Assembly: GCA_024867545.1 (NCBI GenBank)
Contig: JANFNE010000021.1
Location: forward strand, 462,946 to 526,945
Source of the DNA: Phytopythium helicoides
Taxonomy: Eukaryota > Oomycota > Peronosporomycetes > Pythiales > Pythiaceae
Direction of reading: 5' to 3'
Length of the DNA: 64,000 bases
Part shown: piece after piece, positions 1-8,682 of the stretch
Position numbering within the stretch: position 1 is the first letter of the stretch
How the letters are laid out: every line of letters begins with the position of its first letter
Program-made: the position numbers and the translations under genes
The notes under the pieces: generated by a model
Told to the model about the DNA's origin: nothing
What the model saw: the letters and a program-made list of their open reading frames with translations, nothing else
Databases searched by the model: none

Positions 1-489
1 ACCCTGGAAGCAGAACTTATTCCACGACTGAACCATCCCCGAGCGGTAATAGAATGTGACGTCCTCGTATCCCGGAGGAGTCATGTAGCTGTTCCACACC
101 GTCACATTGGTCTCATCGGTACTGGTCTCGATCTGAAAGTAGCACGTGTCATCGTCATCGCACACTGTCGAGGTCATGTTGTGCGCGTAGTACTCGAGAG
201 CCGAGTTGGTGCCGTCAGCGAGCTCCATCGAGACCCACAAATGATCCTTGCCAGCCTTGAAACTGCGGCCGGCAGTGTTGAACTCATCACTCATAGTCAG
301 AGTCCACGTCTCGCCTCGTGAAGTTGTGTATGTCTGGTCATCGTCGGAGGTGTCTGGGTCGACCCATGGCAGGATGCCCGACTTGGTTGTGTAGGTTTTT
401 GCATGGGTAAGCGGGGCCAGCAGGAACGCACCTGCCAGCCCTACCATTGCAATCGAACGCTTTGGTCTTCCATTCGTTCTTAGGCTCAT
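1..489 (-). CDS. KRE6/SKN1-like beta-glucan synthesis protein, 5' part
   Basis: An open frame runs from an ATG at 489 to the window edge (163 codons, no stop), so only the N-terminus is present. It begins with a basic stretch and a hydrophobic core (VGLAGAFLLAPLTHA) typical of a signal peptide, followed by a secreted-type segment containing WTLTMSDEFNTAG, which resembles the start of the GH16-like fold of KRE6/SKN1 proteins. In fungi and oomycetes this family takes part in beta-1,6-glucan wall synthesis in the secretory pathway. NMTS and NVTV are possible N-glycosylation sites. The catalytic acidic pair expected further on lies outside the window. The family call is from recognition of the motif order, not from a search. 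Confidence 0.75.
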   Translation of the reverse strand, partial: MSLRTNGRPKRSIAMVGLAGAFLLAPLTHAKTYTTKSGILPWVDPDTSDDDQTYTTSRGETWTLTMSDEFNTAGRSFKAGKDHLWVSMELADGTNSALEYYAHNMTSTVCDDDDTCYFQIETSTDETNVTVWNSYMTPPGYEDVTFYYRSGMVQSWNKFCFQG

Positions 490-1605
490 GGCGTGCCTGT
501 GTATTGAAGACGTTTGCTGATGAGCAGTCGAGCGCATTTAGCAAACTGAAGGCTTCGTAGACGATGAGAGCCGCCCGGGTCGATCAACTCGGAAGCTCGT
601 GATTGCACGCCCCGCGGCTGTCCAAGGGACTTTCGCCATCCGACCACCGTGTCTAGGTCGGGGCAGATAAGCGAGTCCAACGAGCAACTGTGGTAGTTGG
701 AAAGCGCGCGTGCTATGCATGACCATGTGTTGCCATGGTTACCGGTATTCCAACAGAGTCATGCGCCAGCATGTGACGAGTATGCGTTGGCGTGACGTTC
801 ATTGCAGCTCTTCCCGATGGATCCATGTTGGTGTCTCACTGGGAACCCCCTCACTTGATGCCGTACAAATGACGCGCGCGAAAGAGCGAGCCAGGCTCAC
901 AGGATTGGTCTGCTTCCCGTAATTCTTCAGATGTGTGCGCTTCAGATCGGACTGTTTCCCCCCCTGGATAGCAGTGGCCTGCAGAGCTTCTTTTACGAGG
1001 TTCCGGTTAGTCGATCGGTGATACCAAACAGCCTGTCGGATGGTGTCGATCCCTCATCGCTCCGACACACTGTCCAGTGGCAAAAATCCAGGGGTCGAGC
1101 TTTCCCGGCCGATCGAGGCGAAGGTCTCGGGTGCTCCATCTCAACTCGACAATCGACTGGATGTCGCTCTCCACGAATCCAATTGGGCCAATAGAGTCAC
1201 TGGTCTCGTGTCAGGTGCATTGTGTTCGTGGCCCCGCTTGTCACTTGCAACGCAGTCGCTCATTGCAGATCATGAACGCCACATTCGCATGGATGTCATC
1301 CATTGGATGGGCGATATTTGTAGCACTTAGAGTTCGGTTGACGAGAAGGCTGGTTGTGTCGGTGCGCTTACTAAACCACAGTAGCTACACAATATCGAAC
1401 TAGATAAATGCAGCTTTCACGGCGAGTGCGGAACACTGCGCCGCGCGGTGAGAGATCAGAGTCTGCTCGACCGCATACGTCTGTGACGCCCCGCTGTAGT
1501 CCGGGAGGAAGCTGGCTGGCCGCGCATGTCGACCGAAGTTACGAAGACGCGTCCCCTCGACGGCGCTCTCATGCTGGAGTCGTCAAGCTGAACGTCGCGC
1601 GCGTT

Positions 1606-1786
1606 GCTTGGTTTTCGCTAGCACACGACACTAACTCATCGACGCAGCTCTCGAGCGTGACTGAGCAGCAGCAGGCAGACGCAGCTTGGTTTTCGCAAGC
1701 GTCCGATGGAGCCACCACTTGAGCCTCCGTGAAGATCTTGAACTTGGACGCGCAGCTGAAGCCGAGGCGAGGTGCTTGGTTTTCGC
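1606..1786. repeat. Three dispersed 13-bp repeats, in phase
   Basis: The word GCTTGGTTTTCGC occurs exactly at 1606-1618, 1684-1696 and 1774-1786. Start-to-start spacings are 78 and 90 bases, both multiples of three. Read on the minus strand each copy gives ENQA in one open frame (1811 to 1569), and on the plus strand each gives AWFS. This may be a remnant of a repeat-containing coding sequence or a non-coding dispersed word. No protein family is recognised. Confidence 0.6.
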
Positions 1787-2050
1787 GAATGCCTGGATCC
1801 AGCTGAGGCACGGGTCTGCTCTTGATCTCGAGATTCGTGGATCTTGGTGACGATGATGTGGAGGAGGTACTGTTTAATGACGACTGAGCCTCTCAACTAG
1901 AGGGCAGACTTGGAGAAGGGGAGTAGGTCTCTTCAATTGGGAGTACTTTTTATTATTCGCTTCAGATCTCTGCCGCTGACGAAAACGACGACCTTCGCTA
2001 CGTGAAAGGATGAGGAAGTAGTTGGGGCGGCAATCATTGCATGAAATGTG

Positions 2051-2066
2051 CTTGCCTTCGGGCAAG
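2051..2066. other. Perfect hairpin with TTCG loop
   Basis: CTTGCC TTCG GGCAAG is a 6-bp perfect stem closed by a TTCG tetraloop, an unusually stable RNA hairpin class. It is followed directly by an AT-rich stretch (TATATAA, TATATAAC). No RNA gene around it can be identified, so its role is unknown. Confidence 0.55.
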
Positions 2067-3099
2067 TCTATATAATCTATCCTAGGTGTATATAACATTT
2101 TTCCCCTTCATATTCGTGAGCGTTGCACGTGGTTGATCGCTGAGTGGTGGTGGGATGTAGTGAGAACACGAAAGATGTGTATATATTATGGACAACTGAG
2201 CCATGATGGACAGCTTTGTATCGCTGGCATTCCCTCTCGTGAACCGAGTCTGCAACCATTCTCAATCGACGCAGAGCTCGGGTTTAATTTTTTCTTCTAG
2301 CCATGCAACATGGAAGTAGAACCACCCATTCTGCACCACAGTTTGCATCCAAGCAGCAGTAGCAAGGCGATGTTGAAGGAGCTCGGGTGGTTTCCCGCAT
2401 CCTGGTCAACTTCAATTGGCTAAAGTTCTCGCCTAGCGGCTCGCTGTATGGGCGGGGTACCCGACCCTATTGCACGTGGGCGTGGATCGATGCACGAACG
2501 TGTAGTCGTAATGAGCTGCTGAATGTGGAGGAACGGTTGCTTTGCTGTTGCTGGGTGTCGTAGAGTACGAAACTCTGAATGATATTGCACATAGGCATGA
2601 GCACCTCAACTAGACGCAACCGCGACGCATGTCTCCAGTACGAGATCTCTCAGCGCTCAAAGTGCTCAATACGGATCATGCGGTTTACTTGGGATTCCGC
2701 AACTTTTGCGGTCTTGACAATCGCGAAGAGTGCTGCATTACTTCGACAGCGCTCTGCGTCGACTCGAATCGCTGCAAATACCCTCGCGTGAAGGGTACGA
2801 CCAATGTGAGACCGGTCAACGAATTGATCGCTACTCAGTCTCACACAATGTTGGATCGAGTGAGGACAGATAGACGGTCTGTCGGTCTGTTTCTACTTTC
2901 GACTGCCACACATAAACCACCTCCGCTGCTGTTCGCAATGCCAGCACTACTGGTTATTGTGATGCTGCCCAAGAAGCACTCGTTCCCGGACGCTCCACTG
3001 CTTCTGCTGTCTAGGTATGCCGTCGCCGCTCCTGCTACTTTTGCAACACGCCGTCACAGACGACAACTCACAGGTGCTCATTCTGCTAACTTCAATCAA

Positions 3100-3132
3100 G
3101 GGCGGCAGTTTGTTTCCTCCAAACTGCCGCCC
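3100..3132. repeat. Perfect 12-bp inverted repeat, 9-nt loop
   Basis: GGGCGGCAGTTT (3100-3111) and AAACTGCCGCCC (3121-3132) are exact reverse complements separated by nine bases. The structure lies at the degraded 3' end of the repeat pseudogene. It could form a strong hairpin, but nothing nearby shows whether it is a terminator, a mobile-element end or chance. Confidence 0.8.
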
Positions 3133-3790
3133 GACACTGAGAACACATTGAGCTCATGGTACCCAGCAATGGAATGACCTACGAGTAGCACACCACTGGT
3201 CACTGAGTTCGTCGACGTCGTGCTCGCTGAGCTCGCGCCGCAATAGATCAAGACTTCTCCGGCAGCGCCCGTCGAGCTCGAACCGCCAGATACAGCCACG
3301 CGACCGCCGTCCGCAATGGCACCACAATGTCGCCGGCAGAGACGCTGCTCGCTGAGCCATTCGACAGCGTCCCCGCACCGGAACTCGCGCCGGTTGCACT
3401 TGACACGAACACACCGCCGCTCGTCGTCGAGCTCGCGCCACTCGACACATGCACCGAGGCGCCGGCAGTCGAAGAGCTTGTACCGCCCGACACACTCACG
3501 TCGCCGCCGATCGATCCTGCGCTGCCAGACACCGACAAAGACCCGCCAGTACCGACGGAGGCTGAGCTGCTCGCGCCGCTAAAGAAATTCACGTTTCCTC
3601 CGGATAGGCCGCCAGAGACGCCAAACACGCTCACCACACCGTCAGAAGCAGTCGTGGACGCACCCGACAAGACCCCGCTCTCCACGGACCCCGTCACAGC
3701 GCTTGAACCCACACTTACTGTCCCACTTGTAGTCGACTCGCTAGCACCGCTCAGGATGCCCACGCTGCCGCCCGCGCCACTCGACGACGC

Positions 3791-3872
3791 ACCACTCGAC
3801 AGAGAGATGGACGCGCTGCTGCCGCTCACGGACCACTCGACAGAGAGATGGACGCGCCGCTGCCGCTCACGG
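3791..3872. repeat. 41-bp tandem duplication inside the repeat gene
   Basis: The unit at 3791-3831 is repeated at 3832-3872 with one mismatch (T at 3816 or 3817 against C in the second copy). Because 41 is not a multiple of three, the duplication shifts the frame of the Gly/Ser repeat gene. The peptide ISLSSG appears on both sides of it in different frames, which is what such a duplication would produce. Confidence 0.85.
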
Positions 3873-4218
3873 AAGATCCGCCCGCGACCTCGATCCTGCC
3901 GGTACCAGACGACGTCAACAATCCGCTTCCAATGCGTACGGACCCGCTGGACGCGCCAGAGTCGCCGCTCGTCACGATCACGTTGCTGCTGCTACTGCTG
4001 CTGCTGCTCGCAGCACCGTGTGTCGAGACCAACACCGAGCTGCTCATCGACAAGCTATCGCCACTCGTCAAAGGCACAGAGCCGCCAACAGAGCCGGACG
4101 ACGACCCACCATCCACCGTCACATTGCCATCCACGCCCTGCGCGTTGCTGGCGCCGAGGAACTTCACAGACTGCGGCGCCAGACAAACGGATTCTTGTGT
4201 TGCCGCTTGACACGCTCA

Positions 4219-5388
4219 CGTCAGCGCCTCACGTGGGAGGATCAATAAGTCGGGTACCCCGACCACTTAGCAATGAAAGTAAATACTGCTCCACAAAACG
4301 GAGGATCTCAAGTCTCCGTCGGCGTTCGCGAATTCTTGATTAGAATCGTCGTGGCCCCGACTGTATTCACTACGTCTACGGATGACGGAGTGTGGGATGA
4401 GCACAATTCTCGATGGATACTTCAGACTTACATTCGCCGACAACCAGGTGTTGATTGTCAGGGTGTGCAGATGACAGGCAATGGGCTCGTCGCAAAGACT
4501 GCTATTCCGAGGTAACATCCCCGTCGATGGTCGTTCCATGGCAAGAGGTCCTTTGCCATTGCTAACGTTAACGTTACTCCACCGCTTGCGTTTAGTACGG
4601 AATGTCGAGGCGAGGTCCATTCAAGTTGCAATGGCTGCTTTTGTGAGAGCTGTGCCGGGCCGATCGCATTGCTAATAATCCCGATCACAGGCTCAAGCTA
4701 AGGTAATTGGAGCTCTCCGATCCAGCAGTTCTGTGCGGAAACACCGAGCGCAGCTCTGTATTGGCAATGGACCGGCTGCACCAGAGACTCTCGCTGTCCG
4801 AACGCAGCAAGTCAACGGCAGGAGATGGCGAACGCTCGAGCTCTCGGCAGCTCACCATGCATCGTCGCGACCACGCGAACGAAGTGGAACGTTCGCGTTC
4901 ACGCCGGCCGCCACGTCGGCCTCTCCGCCTCCACAAGAACCGAATTGCTGTGCAGTGCAACCGCCAAATCGCGCAGGAGCGGAGCTCCTGGCGCTCATGA
5001 GCGCCACGTGGTTGGTCGGAACGACCCAACGAACGTTCAACCAGCTCTCCGTAGCGCAACCTCCCGGCTAAGTACGGTTGTCATTGCCCACAGTACTCGC
5101 AGGTAGGTGCGCTCGCGAGGCTCCCCGAGTCGATCTGGAGCTCCGAGCGGCGCACTTGACGCTGCCAGGGGCTCTCGAACGCGTTCATGTGGCTGCGGAG
5201 TCTTCCGCTGTTGGTTGGGTGCGAGGGGAGACTGCAAGTCGGCCGGACCAACTTGGCTACGCTTTCTTTTAAACTTGGTTTCAGTATGGAGCAGTCGCCG
5301 CGTCGTTCCAGCCGCAACGCGTGGCACGTGGAGCCGCGTCTCTCTTGGTCTCCGTATGGTATACTGTGTTCCAGATCAATCGGCTCCG
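4219..5388. other. Intergenic region upstream of BiP
   Basis: About 1.2 kb lie between the decayed repeat gene and the proximal BiP promoter. Open frames here lack conserved motifs. CACGTG G-box cores occur at 5005-5010 and 5325-5330; a third is in the proximal promoter. No gene is supported. Confidence 0.5.
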
Positions 5389-5422
5389 TTCTAGAAAACG
5401 TCTTCCACGTCAGCACGTGGCA
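5389..5422 (+). promoter_or_regulatory. Stress-element cluster upstream of BiP (HSE, UPRE-like, G-box)
   Basis: TTCTAGAA (5389-5396) is a two-unit inverted heat-shock element. CCACGTCA (5405-5412), whose complement is TGACGTGG, matches the UPRE core bound by XBP1/Hac1-type bZIP factors in other eukaryotes. GCACGTGGCA (5413-5422) adds a G-box. The cluster is about 200-230 bases before the BiP start codon. That these sites drive heat and unfolded-protein induction is inferred from their match and from the gene. Confidence 0.55.
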
Positions 5423-5560
5423 GGTCGGGGGCGCTGTGTTGAAGCGCACCACGGTAGTTCTCTTTGTCTTGGCGTTTGTATACTGACCTGTATTGGGGTC
5501 GCCGATCTTTTGACGCGTAGCTCCCTTCCGTGGTTGCCGCCGCGGATCCGCCGGCCATGC

Positions 5561-5567
5561 TCATTTC
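5561..5567 (+). promoter_or_regulatory. Oomycete-type initiator of BiP
   Basis: TCATTTC fits the oomycete Inr consensus (YCATTYY) and is followed by GAATCCGCCG. It lies 60 bases before the ATG, giving a short 5' UTR as is usual in oomycetes. The ATIC gene has a similar arrangement on the minus strand (CCATTCG then GAATCCGCC). Confidence 0.55.
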
Positions 5568-5620
5568 CGAATCCGCCGAGTCGCCGCAAGTCTTCCCGAC
5601 GTAACGAGAGACCACTCGCC

Positions 5621-7591
5621 ATGAACTTGGCCAAGATCCTGCTGGCGGCCGTCGCGCTGGCCGGCGCGGCGCACGCCGCTGACGACTCCAAGGGCCCGCG
5701 CGGCCCCGTTATCGGCATCGACCTGGGCACGACTTACTCGTGCGTGGGCGTGTACAAGGACCAGAAGGTGGAGATCATCGCCAACGACCAGGGTAACCGC
5801 ATCACGCCGTCCTACGTGGCCTGGGACTCGAACGACGAGCGCCTCATCGGCGATGGCGCCAAGAACCAGGCGACCATCAACCCCGAGAAGACCCTCTTCG
5901 ATGTCAAGCGCCTCATCGGCCGCAAGTTCAGCGACAAGTCGGTGCAGGCCGACAAGAAGCTGCTCCCCTACCACATCGTGGACCGCGCTGGCAAGCCGTT
6001 CATCGAGGTGACGATCAAGGGCGAGAAGAAGCAGTTCTCGCCCGAGGAGGTGTCGGCCATGGTGCTCACCAAGATGAAGCAGATCGCCGAGGGCTACATT
6101 GGCCGCGAGGTGTACGACGCGGTCGTGACGGTGCCGGCCTACTTCAACGACGCTCAGCGTCAGGCTACCAAGGACGCCGGTACGATTGCTGGTCTGACGG
6201 TGCAGCGCATCATCAACGAGCCGACGGCTGCTGCCATTGCCTACGGCATTGACAAGAAGTCTCAGGGTGAGAAGAACGTGCTGGTGTTCGACCTTGGTGG
6301 CGGTACCTTCGATGTCACGCTGCTCGCCATTGACGGCGGTGTGTTCGAGGTTCTGGCGACGAACGGTGACACGCACCTTGGTGGTGAGGACTTTGACCAG
6401 CGCATCATGCAGTACTTCATCAAGAAGTGGAAGAAGGACAAGACGATCGACATTGGGTCGGACAAGCGTGCTCTGCAGAAGCTGCGTCGTGAGGCTGAGC
6501 GTGTGAAGCGTGCTCTGTCGACGCAGGCTCAGGCTCGTCTTGAGATCGAGTCGCTGCTGGACGGTGAGGACTTCACGGAGTCGCTGAGCCGCGCTCGTTT
6601 CGAGAAGCTGAACGAGGATCTGTTCAAGAAGACGCTTGGTCCGGTGGAGAAGGTGATGAAGGACGCTGGTCTGAAGAAGTCGGAGGTGGACGAGATTGTT
6701 CTTGTTGGTGGCTCGACGCGTATCCCGAAGGTGCAGCAGCTGATCAAGGACTACTTCAACGGCAAGGAGCCGTCGCGTGGTGTGAACCCAGATGAGGCTG
6801 TTGCGTACGGCGCTGCCGTGCAGGGTGGTATCCTCAGCGGCGAGCAGGACGACCTGACCAAGGACGTGCTTCTCATCGATGTGGTTCCTCTCTCGCAGGG
6901 TATTGAGACGGTCGGTGGTGTCATGACCAAGCTCATCAACCGTAACACTGTGATCCCGACGAAGAAGTCTCAGACGTTCTCGACGTACCAGGACAACCAG
7001 CCGGCTGTGCTGATCCAGGTGTTCGAGGGTGAGCGTGCCATGACCAAGGACAACCGCCTTCTCGGCAAGTTCGAGCTGACGGGTCTGCCGCCTGCCCCGC
7101 GTGGTGTGCCTCAGATTGAGGTGACGTTCGAGATCGACGCGAACGGTATCCTGCAGGTTGCTGCTGAGGACAAGGGCACGGGCAAGGCCGAGTCTATCAC
7201 GATCACGGCTGAGAAGGGTCGTCTGTCGCAGGAGGAGATTGACCGCATGGTCCAGGAGGCTGCTGAGTTCGCCGACGAGGACAAGCGTATCAAGGAGCGT
7301 ATTGACGGCCGCAACGGCCTCGAGGGCTACCTGTACAGCCTCAAGAACAACGTCGAGGACAAGCTGTCGGACAAGCTGGACGAGGACGACAAGGACACCG
7401 TGCTGACGGCCGTGCAGGACGCCATGGACTGGCTCGAGGACAACCTTGAGGCCGACAAGGAGGACTTCGAGGCCAAGCAGAAGGAGGTCGAGAAGCTCGT
7501 GAACCCTATCATGGCCAAGGTGTACCAGGGTGGTGCTGGCGCGTCGGACGAGTACGACGACGACGACGAGGACGACCACGACGAGCTGTAA
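5621..7591 (+). CDS. BiP: ER luminal Hsp70 chaperone BiP/GRP78
   Basis: This intron-less gene encodes 656 residues. The first 20 or so form a cleavable signal peptide ([19 protein letters not shown]), and the chain ends in HDEL, the ER retrieval signal. The Hsp70 ATPase signatures are present: [13 protein letters not shown] near residue 32, [10 protein letters not shown], and [15 protein letters not shown]. They are followed by the substrate-binding domain and a helical lid with a Asp/Glu-rich tail. BiP binds unfolded polypeptides in the ER lumen and helps translocation and quality control. The ATG at 5621 is chosen because it opens the signal peptide; an upstream extension of the frame lacks conserved sequence. 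Codon use is strongly GC-biased, as expected of a highly expressed gene. HSE and UPRE-like sites lie upstream. Confidence 0.97.
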   Translation: MNLAKILLAAVALAGAAHAADDSKGPRGPVIGIDLGTTYSCVGVYKDQKVEIIANDQGNRITPSYVAWDSNDERLIGDGAKNQATINPEKTLFDVKRLIGRKFSDKSVQADKKLLPYHIVDRAGKPFIEVTIKGEKKQFSPEEVSAMVLTKMKQIAEGYIGREVYDAVVTVPAYFNDAQRQATKDAGTIAGLTVQRIINEPTAAAIAYGIDKKSQGEKNVLVFDLGGGTFDVTLLAIDGGVFEVLATNGDTHLGGEDFDQRIMQYFIKKWKKDKTIDIGSDKRALQKLRREAERVKRALSTQAQARLEIESLLDGEDFTESLSRARFEKLNEDLFKKTLGPVEKVMKDAGLKKSEVDEIVLVGGSTRIPKVQQLIKDYFNGKEPSRGVNPDEAVAYGAAVQGGILSGEQDDLTKDVLLIDVVPLSQGIETVGGVMTKLINRNTVIPTKKSQTFSTYQDNQPAVLIQVFEGERAMTKDNRLLGKFELTGLPPAPRGVPQIEVTFEIDANGILQVAAEDKGTGKAESITITAEKGRLSQEEIDRMVQEAAEFADEDKRIKERIDGRNGLEGYLYSLKNNVEDKLSDKLDEDDKDTVLTAVQDAMDWLEDNLEADKEDFEAKQKEVEKLVNPIMAKVYQGGAGASDEYDDDDEDDHDEL

Positions 7592-8682
7592 GCGCGTACG
7601 GCGGGCGACCCATCGTGAGCGCGAGCAACATGAAACCCCGAGCATAGGTCTTTTGGTTTTGCAGTCGTAACGTAAAGATACTTTAACCTTTCATCTTTCT
7701 TGAAGTGTTCTCGTGACGTGCAGTTGCGTTACTGGTGGCGGCGTTGGCCCTGCAGAGGCGTGGGCATGTTTCGCAACGGGTCCGAGACAGTTCGATCGAG
7801 TGTTGAGATGGATCACAGCGAGAAAGGGCCGATGGCTGCACCAGGAGCTGTGATCTTGATTGGTGTGCGCCAAATACAGCCACGTTTTGCCTTCAACTGG
7901 TGCCAGCTTCCCCAGCTTCCCGTGCCAAGCAAAATGCACACAGTACTCGTGAGGTGATCGGGATCATACGTGAAGATTCTCGACTGCCCCAGCCGGAGAG
8001 CTCAAGGAGCTCAAGGACCTGGGGACTAATCGCCCAATTGTTCCTCGCTGCCTGCCTGACTCCACCGTCCAGTCCGTCAATCACTGTCAGACGCCCCACG
8101 GAGATTCGCCCACTGGCGTATCACAGCGTTCGCGGCGCTTGGTCCGCCTCCAACCGCCGCTCCAGTCAGCCCAGTCAGCATTATGGCTCCGCAGTACGGT
8201 ACGGTCTTGACCCGCCCGTCGCCTTGAGTCTGGAGAATCAAGCCGCGGAGCCCAGAAGAAGGCGGCACCGGGGCCGTCAGCTCAGGAGCAGCCTCGCCCT
8301 TCTCCATATCACAGCGCCGATTGGTCGAGTCAGTGTGATATCGAGCTACGTGGCGTTCATGGCCCGAGTTCCGTCCGTGAGTCTCTGGCGTTCGTCTGGC
8401 GATAACTTCAACTTGGGCTTTCGACCATCTCAAGCGCTCTGATTGGCCCGCGCCGCCCCTCCGCGCGTGCCCATTGGCCAAAACCCCCTCGCTCGAAACT
8501 CCGCGGCCCCATGGAACTTCCCACGGGGGCAACATGATGAGCCCGCCTGTCGCCGATCCTTCCACGCCGCCCGTCGGGATCTCCCGAGCGCGCGAGAGCC
8601 ACTGACGCCAGTCGCTGCCCTCTCCGCGACCGCTCGCAGCGCAGCGCTGCCATTTCCTGATCGCCGCCCGGCCGCGCACTGC
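7592..8682. other. Intergenic region with promoter of the FYVE/GAF gene
   Basis: This 1.1 kb gap holds no supported gene. CCCATTGGCCAAAACCCC at 8470-8487 is an extended CCAAT box, and CCATTTC at 8650-8656 fits the oomycete initiator, 33 bases before the next ATG. The extended CCAAT word recurs upstream of sideroflexin and ATIC. Confidence 0.5.

Larger units (their letters stand above)
490..2879. other. Gene-poor upstream region, no gene supported
   Basis: About 2.4 kb separate the KRE6-like gene from the decayed repeat gene. Short open frames occur on both strands, but none has recognisable motifs, a conserved composition or a plausible exon chain. Two structured spots are listed separately: three copies of a 13-bp word at 1606-1786 and a UUCG-type hairpin at 2051-2066. 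The proximal part (490-720) should contain the promoter of the KRE6-like gene, but I see no convincing initiator. Confidence 0.5.
2880..4218 (-). pseudogene. Decayed Gly/Ser-rich beta-repeat protein gene
   Basis: Minus-strand translation shows many short repeats of the type SGG-V-SSGAS (for example GGDVSVSGGTSSS, GGVFVSSATGAS), a low-complexity, probably beta-helical repeat known from stramenopile surface or secreted proteins. The repeat pattern jumps between frames at least three times: near 4180-4205, at the 41-bp duplication (3791-3872), and near 3299-3330. A weaker trace (GSITITSS) continues down to about 2880. There is no ATG at the upstream end; the frame beginning at 4167 opens with GTG, and a stop precedes the first recognisable repeat. 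I call it a pseudogene or gene fragment; multiple assembly indels in a repetitive gene are the alternative. Confidence 0.6.

Noticed and set aside
3327..4343. Pro/Thr/Leu-rich plus-strand open frame of 338 residues
   Set aside because: It is the reverse reading of the Gly/Ser repeat gene; the repeats make sense only on the minus strand.
490..5388. RXLR or Crinkler effector genes in the gene-poor end
   Set aside because: I looked for a signal peptide followed by RXLR-EER or LFLAK and found none.
5561..7645. Long open frame (694 residues) antisense to BiP, rich in Leu, Val, Arg and His
   Set aside because: It mirrors the GC-biased third positions of BiP on the other strand, has no domain, and BiP itself is unambiguous.
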